64,000 bases of DNA from CAVQEK01 sp964596645 (GTDB taxonomy: Bacteria > Bacteroidota > Bacteroidia > Cytophagales > Cyclobacteriaceae). The first letter of the stretch is position 1. Each line of letters begins with the position of its first letter. Both the position numbers and the translations under genes were made by a program. The notes beneath the pieces were generated by a model, which was not told the origin of the DNA, did no database searches, and saw only the letters and a list, made by a program, of their open reading frames with translations. This document shows positions 43,304-52,414 of this stretch, piece by piece. The DNA lies in assembly GCA_964596645.1 (NCBI GenBank), contig CAZQVB010000024.1, forward strand, positions 8,567 through 72,566. Direction: 5' to 3'.

Positions 43304-43756
43304 ATGATTATTTTTTTGAAGATCTCCCTTGTTGTCGGCACATTTTTCTTCATGGAATTCGTCGCCTGGTTTAGCCACAAATACATCATGCATGGCTTTC
43401 TGTGGCGATGGCATCGCTCGCATCATACCGTGCATCACCATACATTGGAGAGAAACGACCTTTTCGCAGTAGTTTTTAGTATCCCTTCTATTGCGCTGAT
43501 CGCGCTGGGATATGGCGTGGAGAGTTTGAGCTTGTTAAAGTACGTTGGCTTCGGAATATTTGCCTATGGTGCTTTTTACTTCATTTTTCACGATGTGATC
43601 GTACACAGAAGGATAAAAATCAAATTTTCTGCCCGCAGCAAGTACATGAAAAGAATTATGCATGCGCACTATGTGCACCATAAAAAACACACGAAAGAGG
43701 GGGGTGAAGCTTTTGGTTTTCTGTACGCGCCAAAAAAATATGACAAATCCATCTAA
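43304..43756 (+). CDS. crtZ: Beta-carotene hydroxylase
   Basis: 150 residues with about four membrane helices and the di-iron His clusters of the fatty acid hydroxylase superfamily: HKYIMH, HRSHH, HDVIVHRR and HAHYVHH. The length and motif spacing match CrtZ, which converts beta-carotene to zeaxanthin. It is 3 bp after ispH and ends overlapping the convergent OmpA-type gene by 4 bp. No lycopene cyclase (crtY) or GGPP synthase (crtE) is in the window, so those steps must be encoded elsewhere. Confidence 0.94.
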   Translation: MIIFLKISLVVGTFFFMEFVAWFSHKYIMHGFLWRWHRSHHTVHHHTLERNDLFAVVFSIPSIALIALGYGVESLSLLKYVGFGIFAYGAFYFIFHDVIVHRRIKIKFSARSKYMKRIMHAHYVHHKKHTKEGGEAFGFLYAPKKYDKSI

Positions 43757-45813
43757 CGCTGCACCTGCCCTTCATTTTCCCTGAGTTGAAACTCTACCCT
43801 TCTGTTCATCTCCCGGCCTTCTTCACTGTCGTTAGAAGCGAGGGGGCGTTCTTCTCCGTAGCCATTATATGCCAATCGCTCTTGCATCACACCGCCTTTC
43901 TTGCTCAGATAGTTGGCAATGGAGCGCGCTCTCCGGAAGCTCAAGTCTTTATTGTAAGCATCGGTACCGATGGTGCACGTGTGCCCGTCAATAGTGATCT
44001 GGAGGTCAGGATTGTCCAGCAACATCTCAACGATCCTGTTCAGCTCCGGAAATGACTCTGAGCGAATGACGTCGCTATCGAAGTCAAAGTACACATTATT
44101 GAGTACCACCGGGGTGTTTTTAATGATGGGATCCAGGTACAAATCTTTACGTACTTCTGTACTTTCCACGATGCCTGACAAGTCAACCGTGTCTTCAGTA
44201 TTATAAAATCCCTCCGACTTGGCGATTATCTTATAAATATGATCCTCCTCCAGTACTATGGAATATCCGGTGAGATCGGAAGCCACTAGCTCAATGTCGT
44301 TGACGTCATAGTCTTTCAAAAATTCCAGCGCTCCCTCGATGGGTTCCCTGGTTTTGGCATTGTAGACTGTGCCTACCACACGTACTATTATTTCTGCCGA
44401 ATTGATATCAGAGCCCAAAAGTGAAAGCATATCAGGTTTCTGGTAGTAGGGAAGTTTCACTTTATAAATGTCCGTGTTTTCCTTATTTCCCCTACTGAAA
44501 TAGGCGTATTCGTCATTGTCGGTAAAGTTGAAAAATATGTCATCTTCTCTGGAGTTGAAGCTGGCACCGAGGTTTTCCGGTTCCGACCAATTGGTCCAGG
44601 TGTCGTCAAGCCTTCGGGTGAGGTAAATGTCGTAACCACCATAGCCACTAAAACCCTTTGATGAGAAAAACAGTGTCTTGCCATCTTCAGCCAGGAAGGG
44701 TGATCCTTCTTCCGAGGCACTATTGACTACCGAACCCAAGTTCACAGGTTCCGACCAACTTTCATCTTTATTCAAAAAGCTCACATACAAGTCCCTATCA
44801 CCGCGCGTATCTCGTCGCTCTATTGACATGATCATGGTCTGGTGGTCATCGGCCAAAAAGTAATTGGCCCGGGGAGACAGGTTATAGTCGTTTTTGATCT
44901 TCAGTTGCACAGGGCGCGACCATGTGCCATCGTCATTTTTTTTACTCATCGACACACCCTGCGTCATACGATTGCGGCTATAGTACGCATTGCCAAGCAA
45001 GAGCAACATACGTTCTCCATCGGCCGAAATTGAGCTTATAAAATTTGGACCATCGTTGTTGAGCGGTCTGCCCATATTCTTCGACTCAGACCACTGACCT
45101 GTAAGCGTATCGCGTTCAGATAGCCATATATCTTCGTCATCATTGATGCCTCCGACATTGCCCGGATGATTTCTCCGGCTGAAATACAAAGTCTTTGCAT
45201 CTGGAGTAATGAGCGGCCTGAGCTCATGAAAGGGAGTATTCACGGTTGGTTCCAACATGAGTGGAACGTAATCATCGCTAATGTCGTCCGTCACGTTGAT
45301 CTCTACATTGATGGGCTCTTTGCTATCTGATATGCCAATGGCATCGATACCAAAATGCCCGGACAACACTTTGGTGTGGAGTACAATTTTTAAAGCGGAT
45401 ACTTCATACTCGGTAAGTTCGAAGAAGAAGCGAAAAAGCCGACCTTCTATCGGTAGCAAGTTCGGCTCAAATGCATTGAGAAGGTGCTCCCGCCCTTGCT
45501 GGTCGTACGCATATATCTCACTAATACTGCCGGGATGGTAGGTTTCTGCTATTGCAATTTGCTGGATGTGCATGGGCTCAGGAAAGCCCACCTGAATATA
45601 TTCTTCATTGCTCTTTTTTTTTGGAGACCAGGCATTAGGACTTGCCCCCAGGTTGGGCAGTACGTTGGGCTTACCAAGCACTTGATGCGCGGCATACTGG
45701 CGTACGCCAAACTGAGAGGAAAACGCAAGTACTTCGCTGGCCCACTGCACTTTTTGTGCCCACAGCGAGCAGCTCATCAGGCACATGCCCAAGATTAGCA
45801 TTAAGTGTTTCAT
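43753..45813 (-). CDS. OmpA-family protein with PD40 beta-propeller and carboxypeptidase-regulatory domains
   Basis: 686 residues with a signal peptide (CLMSCSLWAQ). An N-terminal discoidin-like beta domain (about 25-160) is followed by PD40/WD40-like repeats (about 190-460; repeated cores such as LFFSSKGFSGYGGYDIYLTRR), a carboxypeptidase-regulatory-like domain (about 480-555, VGTVYNAKTREPIEGALEF), and a C-terminal OmpA peptidoglycan-binding domain (about 565-675, VYFDFDSDVI and RRARSIANYLSKKG). PorE-like proteins of type IX secretion share part of this layout. Last gene of the operon starting at 49462; likely a periplasmic anchor for the exported adhesin or PorP partner. Confidence 0.88.
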   Translation of the reverse strand: MKHLMLILGMCLMSCSLWAQKVQWASEVLAFSSQFGVRQYAAHQVLGKPNVLPNLGASPNAWSPKKKSNEEYIQVGFPEPMHIQQIAIAETYHPGSISEIYAYDQQGREHLLNAFEPNLLPIEGRLFRFFFELTEYEVSALKIVLHTKVLSGHFGIDAIGISDSKEPINVEINVTDDISDDYVPLMLEPTVNTPFHELRPLITPDAKTLYFSRRNHPGNVGGINDDEDIWLSERDTLTGQWSESKNMGRPLNNDGPNFISSISADGERMLLLLGNAYYSRNRMTQGVSMSKKNDDGTWSRPVQLKIKNDYNLSPRANYFLADDHQTMIMSIERRDTRGDRDLYVSFLNKDESWSEPVNLGSVVNSASEEGSPFLAEDGKTLFFSSKGFSGYGGYDIYLTRRLDDTWTNWSEPENLGASFNSREDDIFFNFTDNDEYAYFSRGNKENTDIYKVKLPYYQKPDMLSLLGSDINSAEIIVRVVGTVYNAKTREPIEGALEFLKDYDVNDIELVASDLTGYSIVLEEDHIYKIIAKSEGFYNTEDTVDLSGIVESTEVRKDLYLDPIIKNTPVVLNNVYFDFDSDVIRSESFPELNRIVEMLLDNPDLQITIDGHTCTIGTDAYNKDLSFRRARSIANYLSKKGGVMQERLAYNGYGEERPLASNDSEEGREMNRRVEFQLRENEGQVQR

Positions 45814-45833
45814 ACCCTGGTCCTTTTATTTTT

Positions 45834-46880
45834 TTAATAACGCACCTTCGGTGCTGCCGGCTGGTAGAATCGATAGGAGGTGGTAATTTCATAAGAGCCG
45901 GTGCCTCGATTGTCGTACCGCAAGGAGGTTACGTTCCAGTCGTAGCTAAAGCCGACATGTATGTTGTTTGTGAGTACCTCAAAGCTCGCTATAAATGAAT
46001 CTTGCAATCTGTACCAGGCACCGATGCGTGCAATAAAGTTGCTGAGTTGTCCAGACGTAGCGATGGGCATGTTGTATGATAAGAATGAACCAATATTCGT
46101 CTGGTTTACCTGGTCTTGCAATAGGGTGATGGCGTTTGCAGACAAACTCGTTTTTTCACCCAAAGCATATACCACGCCACCGTGAAACTTGTACAACACA
46201 GGCAACCGGTTGGTATTGCCCTGCAGCACAGATTCGTCAGGATGATTCAGATGTCCGGCGGCTATACCGGCATAAGCACTTCTAATTTTCCGGAAATCGT
46301 CGCGGGCGTGATAGCGATAAAATGCACCTGCGCCAATATCGAGTACGGTAGTGTTTTCAATTTTACTTAAGTCGACCGGCGTTACGGTATTGTCGAAACC
46401 AATAAAAGGATTGTACTGCTCGCCCCATTGCAAGTCGCCCTTATCGATGCGCTTGTGGATAAAGCCCATTTGAATAGCAAAAGAGATGCGGCTCACGAAG
46501 TCATTGCTCAATTTTACATTGTAGGCAAAAGATGCATTGCCTCCATACGATTGCAGGTTACGACCCTCACCAGCCTGGTCGGCGTAGAAGGAAACACCCA
46601 CACCACCTAAGTGTGTGTCTTCTTTTCTGTGCTTGTCGCCATAATAGGGCACAATTAGGGAGGCTTGGCTGGTGGTGTATGGAAAGTGTAAACTTCTCCA
46701 CTGGGCCCGATGGGCAAAGTTGAACATCATGAAGTCCTCCTCGCCCACAAGGGCAGGATTTAGATACACCGGAGAATTATAAAATTGAGAAAATACCGGA
46801 TCTTGTGCACGCCCTTCGTTCCTGGCACAAAGCATTGCAACAGAACAGGTTATAGTCAATAAAGCTGAACGAAAACTCAT
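45834..46880 (-). CDS. PorP/SprF-family type IX secretion outer-membrane protein
   Basis: 348 residues with a signal peptide. The mature N-terminus QDPVFSQFYNSPVYLNPALVG is the hallmark of the PorP/SprF family, and the rest is barrel-like. SprF-type proteins are needed for export or surface attachment of a partner adhesin bearing a type B C-terminal signal. Its start overlaps the adhesin stop (TAATG at 46880), making the upstream gene its natural client. Confidence 0.94.
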   Translation of the reverse strand: MSFRSALLTITCSVAMLCARNEGRAQDPVFSQFYNSPVYLNPALVGEEDFMMFNFAHRAQWRSLHFPYTTSQASLIVPYYGDKHRKEDTHLGGVGVSFYADQAGEGRNLQSYGGNASFAYNVKLSNDFVSRISFAIQMGFIHKRIDKGDLQWGEQYNPFIGFDNTVTPVDLSKIENTTVLDIGAGAFYRYHARDDFRKIRSAYAGIAAGHLNHPDESVLQGNTNRLPVLYKFHGGVVYALGEKTSLSANAITLLQDQVNQTNIGSFLSYNMPIATSGQLSNFIARIGAWYRLQDSFIASFEVLTNNIHVGFSYDWNVTSLRYDNRGTGSYEITTSYRFYQPAAPKVRY

Positions 46881-49462
46881 TACTTAATCAATGTCACAGT
46901 TCCAGTTTTTTCGAAAGACTCGCCTTCTATGAACTTTCCGGTGAGTACATAAGTAAAAACATTCAGCTCCATTTCTTCACTGATGCCATTATGTATGCCC
47001 TTCCATCCTTCCAGGTTGGCCTCATCGAAGCTACTTGTTTCATACATAACTTTACCCCAGCGGTTCACAATTTTAAAATTAAAGCCATCGTTCGACACAT
47101 TCTCACCATATACCTTCACTACCTGGCTTTCAGGATTTGAGGCCAACGGGCTGAAGGCATTAGGAACATAGAGCACATTTTCCAGATAGACCTCTATTTC
47201 TTTGCTGCCGGAAGATTTGCAGCCATCCTTTTCTATAGAAAGTGTGACAGTGTATATGCCGCTTTCTTCATACCTGTTATTGGTCAGTTGGGCATCACTA
47301 CGTGTGCCATCGCCAAATTCCCAGGAATAAGCATCTGCACTCTCGAGTACTGGCTTGAATGTCGCTTGCGAATTGGTCACTATTTTATCTGGTTCTACCG
47401 TAAAATCAGCATCCAGCTCGGGTGAAATATTAACTTGCTTTTCAAATCGCGCTGTGCCGCATTCCGTGGTTAACTCAGCTTCAAACAGGATGGCACCGCT
47501 TTCATCTTCAGCAGGTTCATACGTGAAGTTATTGTCTTGCTTCTCCGTAAGTACGCCAGCACCTGTGGTGGTCAATTGCACAGATGCTTCAGCCGGTGCG
47601 TAAGTAAGCTGCAGATCGATTGACTCGCCGAAGCAACTGTTGTCTGGGCCGAGTATTTCCGCCGTCATTTCGTCGGCCTTATTATCAATCATTACCGAGC
47701 CGCTTACAGTGCCCGTGCAGTTGTCATTGGTCAAAGAAACAAGTGAATATGTACCGGCCTCAGCCACTTCCAATTCATAGTTCATTTGCTCTGTAGTCAG
47801 CGATTGCTCCTGCGAGCCATTGCTGTAGGTGAGATTGTATGGGCCGGACCCTGTGAAGGTTATTTGAAGCTTGGCTATTCCATTTTCTCCGCATATAGAC
47901 TGTGCTTCTCCCGAAAGTACCGCTGTTGGTTTTTCATAAATTACTTGTTCCGATTCAGAAACACTGCCCGAGCAGTAAGAATCATCTACAGCCAGCATCC
48001 GGTATACTCCCCCTTGTGATATAGGAATGGTGGCCTCCTGGCTGTTGGCCACAAATGATTTTTCTACGCCATCGATTGTGTAACGAATCGTCCAGGGTGC
48101 AGTACCTGTAAGTGAAAGTGATAGCATATCCTGCTCGCCAATGCACGATTCCCGATCTACAAATGCGGCTGTTGGTTTATCTGCTACAGGAAAGGTGATT
48201 TTATTGTCGAGTGTGATGGCGCAATGTGCATTTTGCACGGAAACCAAAGAATATTCCACGCCTGTTTGTGCTTCTATGCTATAAGGTGTGGTTTCTATAT
48301 TTTCTACAGTAATGTCTTTATCTCCGTCATTATAGGTCAATGTCCAGGGGGAAGCACCGGAGAGATTGACCTCCAACGGCGCCGCGCCTGGTGTGCAGGC
48401 TGGATTAACCCCAGCAAAAGATGCATTGAGATTGGAAACGGTGACCGTGGCAGTGCCGCTGGTGACGCCTTTGCCATCCCTGTCGCTCATCGAAACTAGT
48501 GTGAAGGTGCCTTTTTCTCTGGTCTCCAACGTGTAGGTGGGCTGCTGTATGCCAGAAATGGTCTTATTTTCTGTACCGTTGTTGTATACCACCGTAAAAG
48601 GTGCCTTGCCAACTGTTTCTATTGTGATTCGAGCTAAATCATCCTGGCTGCACAGTACGGTGTCACCACTTATTTTAGCAGAAGCTATCACAGGTATATC
48701 AGAGGTATCGCTGGCTTGCGGATCAGTGGTAATAAAAAAGACGGCATCATTGAAGTCATTGTCTCCGTCGGGGCGCTTCAAGTCTTCAAATGAGAGCAAG
48801 GATATACCGGCCTGCTGATAGTTGAGCATAATGGTATGCTGCATATACTGCTCATCGGAGTAGGTGTTAAAACGCTTCTCCGAAAACACAATGTGTGAAT
48901 TGAGGCATATTGTATTCTTGGAATAACCTTTCGCAATCAAGAAATATCCTATGCCTGTATTGGCAGGAAAATTACCCAGATATACTTTATCGCCAGGCTT
49001 CAAAATACCCGGCTCTGTAACATTGGGGAAAATGATGGTCAGGCTGTCGATGTCGTACACTGTGGCAGGCGGATTGTTCAGGTCGTAGGTGTAAAAGCCG
49101 AGGGAGTTTCTCCAGTCCGCACCTTCATGAACAAAGGTGATGAACACTTTGGAGTCCTTGGTCAGTTCGGTATTGAGCTTAATGTCGTCGCCAAAATACC
49201 GATCGGTATTTTTTGGCAGGCTTACACTCTCTGGCAGAGTATTCTCCACAAATTCAATAAGCGACTGATCGACCACATCAGAATTGCCCTCCAGATACAG
49301 GGGCTTGCCGTTGGATTGCCACTCGCCAAGAAATCGGAATTTATTGGTAAGCTCAGTATTCACGGAGTCGCATTGTGCCGATGCAGATTGTAAAGACATG
49401 GCGGCAATGCCTACCACGGTAAGGGCAACCATTCGAACTTTCTGTTGTAATGCTGTAATCAT
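46880..49462 (-). CDS. Secreted multidomain adhesin with DUF4114, repeats, PKD and type B T9SS sorting domain
   Basis: 860 residues. A signal peptide (AMSLQSASAQ) leads to a DUF4114 domain (about 170-250; FEDLKRPDGDNDFNDAVFF is its calcium-site signature). Four or five beta-sandwich repeats of about 80 residues follow (about 255-590; each with a G-x-x-P-W/Y-T/N-L-x-Y-x-D/N-G core and YSLVSV-like end). A PKD domain (about 685-760, YSWEFGDGTRSD) precedes the gliding-motility-associated type B C-terminal domain (about 765-860, VLYVPNAFSPLAS and FKIVNRWGKVMYE). It is exported by the type IX system to the cell surface, probably held there through its PorP partner. Confidence 0.93.
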   Translation of the reverse strand: MITALQQKVRMVALTVVGIAAMSLQSASAQCDSVNTELTNKFRFLGEWQSNGKPLYLEGNSDVVDQSLIEFVENTLPESVSLPKNTDRYFGDDIKLNTELTKDSKVFITFVHEGADWRNSLGFYTYDLNNPPATVYDIDSLTIIFPNVTEPGILKPGDKVYLGNFPANTGIGYFLIAKGYSKNTICLNSHIVFSEKRFNTYSDEQYMQHTIMLNYQQAGISLLSFEDLKRPDGDNDFNDAVFFITTDPQASDTSDIPVIASAKISGDTVLCSQDDLARITIETVGKAPFTVVYNNGTENKTISGIQQPTYTLETREKGTFTLVSMSDRDGKGVTSGTATVTVSNLNASFAGVNPACTPGAAPLEVNLSGASPWTLTYNDGDKDITVENIETTPYSIEAQTGVEYSLVSVQNAHCAITLDNKITFPVADKPTAAFVDRESCIGEQDMLSLSLTGTAPWTIRYTIDGVEKSFVANSQEATIPISQGGVYRMLAVDDSYCSGSVSESEQVIYEKPTAVLSGEAQSICGENGIAKLQITFTGSGPYNLTYSNGSQEQSLTTEQMNYELEVAEAGTYSLVSLTNDNCTGTVSGSVMIDNKADEMTAEILGPDNSCFGESIDLQLTYAPAEASVQLTTTGAGVLTEKQDNNFTYEPAEDESGAILFEAELTTECGTARFEKQVNISPELDADFTVEPDKIVTNSQATFKPVLESADAYSWEFGDGTRSDAQLTNNRYEESGIYTVTLSIEKDGCKSSGSKEIEVYLENVLYVPNAFSPLASNPESQVVKVYGENVSNDGFNFKIVNRWGKVMYETSSFDEANLEGWKGIHNGISEEMELNVFTYVLTGKFIEGESFEKTGTVTLIK

Positions 49463-49937
49463 AGCTGTACAGGTTGATTTTTGACGGAACTTTAAGATTC
49501 GTACGTTAAAAAAATGTACTTAAATTTTGATGTAATGTTTTATTCTTCCTAACAAAAAAATGTAATCATTGATTCGCGAAGCGGCACAAAATTATAGCCG
49601 CCTGTTGGATAAAACCAATTTGATATAAAAATATTACCATAAAGCGCCATTAAGGTCATTGCGTATAGATAATGATACATTGTACCAGGTAACCTGGCAA
49701 AAGTTGGTATTGGAAGGAAAATCTTAAAAATATTGATGCCAGGTACATGTGGAATCTCTGCTGGCGACTGGCATCAGCAACAATTGAGGATTAATACCAT
49801 CGGGCTTTCAAGGCAATTATTCTTCTGGATGAGAGCGATTATAGAGCACATTTAAAAATAGTGTGTTCAGCCATTGTATTGTTGGGCCAATGCGGATTGG
49901 CTGTTGAGGAAACATCATCTTGCCAACAACCATCTTG
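49463..49937. other. 475-bp gene-free AT-rich intergenic region
   Basis: Divergence is not the reason for its size: both flanking genes are on the minus strand. No ORF with family features, tRNA or hairpin terminator was recognised. The segment next to 49462 likely holds the adhesin operon promoter; a near match to the -7 consensus on the minus strand (TACATTTT, consensus TAnnTTTG) was seen there, too weak to call. Confidence 0.5.
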
Positions 49938-50540
49938 CTACCTCAGCGCACGATGCGACTTCAGCTTCTCTAGGTTCTGCATTTTCTTGGGCTTCAAATA
50001 TTTGCGGCCGTATTCGGTATGGTAGCGATGGCCGGCAATGAATTCGCAACTTTTGCGCGTCCATAATGATGCAATATGAGCGTCCTTCTCGGTGCTGCAC
50101 ATTTCGAGGCGCAGCAGCTCTGTCTTCTCGAAAAATTGTGTTGTAGCCAGGTGGTATAAGTCGGCATCGCAAAGTACTTCTTCCATCAAATTGCCGGGGC
50201 TTTGTGGTATTTGAGTGGCCATTATACAGCTTGTTGCCTTCTCAATATCGGATGCCGGAGTGCCAAGCTCTGTGAGAAATTTGCGCGCGATGTCGGCACT
50301 TGCTGCCTCGTGATCTGTACAACCCCTATAATAACCCGTGTCGTGAAACCATGCCGCCACAATGACCAGTTCAAGGTCTTTTTCGCTAAGTGCACTGGCT
50401 GTGCCTATTACTTCAGCCGCTTGTACTACCTCTTGGGTGTGGTCGATGTTGTGATAGCACATCTCGTCTGAAAAATGCTCCTGCATAAAATCGATTACAT
50501 ATTCTCTAGACTTTTTTATCAGTTCGGAAGTGATGCCCAT
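49938..50540 (-). CDS. HD-domain phosphohydrolase
   Basis: 200 residues, cytoplasmic. The metal-binding HD pattern is complete: His in YHNIDHTQEV (about 30-39), AAWFHDTGYYRG (the HD pair, about 66-67) and a distal Asp in CDADLYHL (about 123-130). Such single-domain HD proteins hydrolyse nucleotides or related phosphates; the actual substrate is unknown. Monocistronic. Confidence 0.88.
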   Translation of the reverse strand: MGITSELIKKSREYVIDFMQEHFSDEMCYHNIDHTQEVVQAAEVIGTASALSEKDLELVIVAAWFHDTGYYRGCTDHEAASADIARKFLTELGTPASDIEKATSCIMATQIPQSPGNLMEEVLCDADLYHLATTQFFEKTELLRLEMCSTEKDAHIASLWTRKSCEFIAGHRYHTEYGRKYLKPKKMQNLEKLKSHRALR

Positions 50541-50696
50541 ACTTTCCTTTTAATCTCCGGTAACGCGCTGATGTGGCAAATAAGTCTTTAAACGAAATAT
50601 TTAGCGAAAGTTTTACTAATTATTCTGTCGGGCACATAAAATATTGAATGCCTCTCAAGGAATGATGTGGAGCATAAAACGCAGTACTTTTGGAAT

Positions 50697-51476
50697 ATGA
50701 AAATGACGATCTACCAGGTCGATGCTTTTACCGACCATGTTTTTGGTGGCAACCCTGCCGCTGTGTGCCCCCTCCACCGGTGGATAGACGAATCACTTAT
50801 GCTCAGCATAGCCGGAGAAAATAACCTATCTGAAACGGCTTTTTTTGTTAAAACCAATGCCGGGTTTGAAATACGCTGGTTTACACCGGAGCTGGAAATC
50901 GATCTGTGTGGCCATGCCACATTGGCCACCGCCCATGTGCTGTTCCAGCATTTACAATACGACCGAGCCGAAATAGAGTTTGTGTACGCCGGAGGCAAAC
51001 TGGCCGTAGTGCGTGAAGACCAGCTTATAAAAATGGATTTTCCTGCCGTACCGGCGGCACCTACAGCCACTACCGAAGGCTTGCTGCGTAGCATGAAGTT
51101 GGCCCCGCTTGAGGCATTCAAAGCCCGCGATTATATGCTCATTTACGACAGTGAAGAAGACATTGCGTCACTCACTCCAGACTTTGCTGAGATGGCCAAA
51201 ATCAATACCGTTGGCATCATTGCTACAGCGCCGGGAAGAGACGTAGATTTCGTAAGCCGTTTTTTTGCCCCAAAGGCGGGTATCAATGAAGATCCGGTCA
51301 CCGGTTCGGCCCATTGCACGCTTATCCCTTACTGGGCCGACAGACTGGGCAAAAGCACATTGAGTGCCTTACAGTTGTCAAAGCGCCGTGGTGATGTGCA
51401 GTGTGCGTACCTGGGCGAGCGGGTGATGATAGCGGGCCAGGCAGTGACCTACATGCAGGGTGAGATCTATGTGTGA
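50697..51476 (+). CDS. PhzF-family isomerase/epimerase
   Basis: 259 residues from ATG 50697 (or 50703). Duplicated diaminopimelate-epimerase-like fold. The family motifs are VDAFTDHVFGGNPAAVC, ENNLSETAFF with the catalytic Glu, IDLCGHATLATAHVLF, and the late EDPVTGSAHCTLIPYW. No phenazine genes are nearby, so this is one of the many general PhzF-like proteins of unknown substrate. Confidence 0.92.
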   Translation: MKMTIYQVDAFTDHVFGGNPAAVCPLHRWIDESLMLSIAGENNLSETAFFVKTNAGFEIRWFTPELEIDLCGHATLATAHVLFQHLQYDRAEIEFVYAGGKLAVVREDQLIKMDFPAVPAAPTATTEGLLRSMKLAPLEAFKARDYMLIYDSEEDIASLTPDFAEMAKINTVGIIATAPGRDVDFVSRFFAPKAGINEDPVTGSAHCTLIPYWADRLGKSTLSALQLSKRRGDVQCAYLGERVMIAGQAVTYMQGEIYV

Positions 51477-51512
51477 CGGCTTAGAAGTAGTCGTAGGCAG
51501 AATGTAAGTCAC

Positions 51513-51544
51513 TTGGTGCTTCGCATATTAAATCCCTATTTTTG
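51513..51544 (+). promoter_or_regulatory. Bacteroidota-type promoter of fabI-ispE
   Basis: TTGG at 51513-51516 and TATTTTTG at 51537-51544 are 20 bp apart. This fits the -33 TTG / -7 TAnnTTTG spacing used by the housekeeping sigma factor of this phylum, and the -7 element ends 28 nt before the fabI ATG. It is the best-formed promoter seen in the window. Confidence 0.65.
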
Positions 51545-51572
51545 CTGTCATCTTCAATAAACTCAATTAATA

Positions 51573-52403
51573 ATGTCGCACAATCTGCTAAAAGGAAAAC
51601 GGGGCATCATCTTCGGCGCCCTCGATGAAAAGTCAATTGCCTGGGTCACTGCGCAAAAGATTTACAAACAAGGCGGTCGCTTTGTACTCACCAATGCTCC
51701 CATTGCGTTGCGCATGGGCAAAATCAACGAACTCGCCAGCGAATCCAAAAGCGAGGTGATAGCGGCCGATGCCACCTCCATGGAAGACCTTGAAAATCTG
51801 TTTCGTAAATCAGAAGAAATACTCGGAGGCAAGATCGACTTTGTGCTCCACTCCATAGGAATGAGCCCCAATGTGCGCAAGGGCAAAGATTATGGTGATC
51901 TGAACTACGACTGGTTTCTCAAGACCCTCGACATATCTGCCCTGTCTTTTCACAAGATGATGCAGGTAGCAGAGAAGCTCGACAGCATGAACGAGTGGGG
52001 CTCCATACTTGGCCTCTCCTACATCGCAGCACAGCGCTGCTTCCCCGACTACTCCGACATGGCGCAGGCCAAAGCCCTTCTGGAATCCATCGCCAGAAGC
52101 TATGGATACCGTATGGCGCGCAGCAAAAAGGTACGCGTCAATACCATATCGCAGTCGCCAACAAAAACAACTGCTGGCACAGGCGTTACCGGTTTTGACA
52201 CCTTCTACGATTTTGCCGATAAGATGTCGCCGCTGGGCAATGCCGATGCAGCAAGCTGTGCCGATTATATCGTTACGCTCTTTAGTGACCTTACCCGCAT
52301 GGTCACCATGCAAAACCTGATGCACGACGGGGGCTTCTCCACCTCAGGGATCACCTTCGAGCTGATGGATCACCTTGATTTTGCCAAGGAAAAAAACCAA
52401 TGA
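51573..52403 (+). CDS. fabI: Enoyl-[acyl-carrier-protein] reductase (NADH)
   Basis: 276 residues. The nucleotide-binding N-terminus is LKGKRGIIFGALDEKSIAWVTAQKI and the active-site YX6K is in PDYSDMAQAK (about 155-164). FVLHSIGMSPNVRKGKDY and the C-terminal DGGFSTSGITFELM also match FabI-type reductases. It completes each round of fatty acid elongation in the cytoplasm. ispE follows after 11 bp. Confidence 0.96.
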   Translation: MSHNLLKGKRGIIFGALDEKSIAWVTAQKIYKQGGRFVLTNAPIALRMGKINELASESKSEVIAADATSMEDLENLFRKSEEILGGKIDFVLHSIGMSPNVRKGKDYGDLNYDWFLKTLDISALSFHKMMQVAEKLDSMNEWGSILGLSYIAAQRCFPDYSDMAQAKALLESIARSYGYRMARSKKVRVNTISQSPTKTTAGTGVTGFDTFYDFADKMSPLGNADAASCADYIVTLFSDLTRMVTMQNLMHDGGFSTSGITFELMDHLDFAKEKNQ

Positions 52404-52414
52404 CCGAATAACCT

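Noticed and set aside
50685..50692. TACTTTTG as a promoter for the PhzF gene
   Set aside because: It ends only 4 nt before the chosen ATG and no -33 element is at the right spacing, so it is probably chance.
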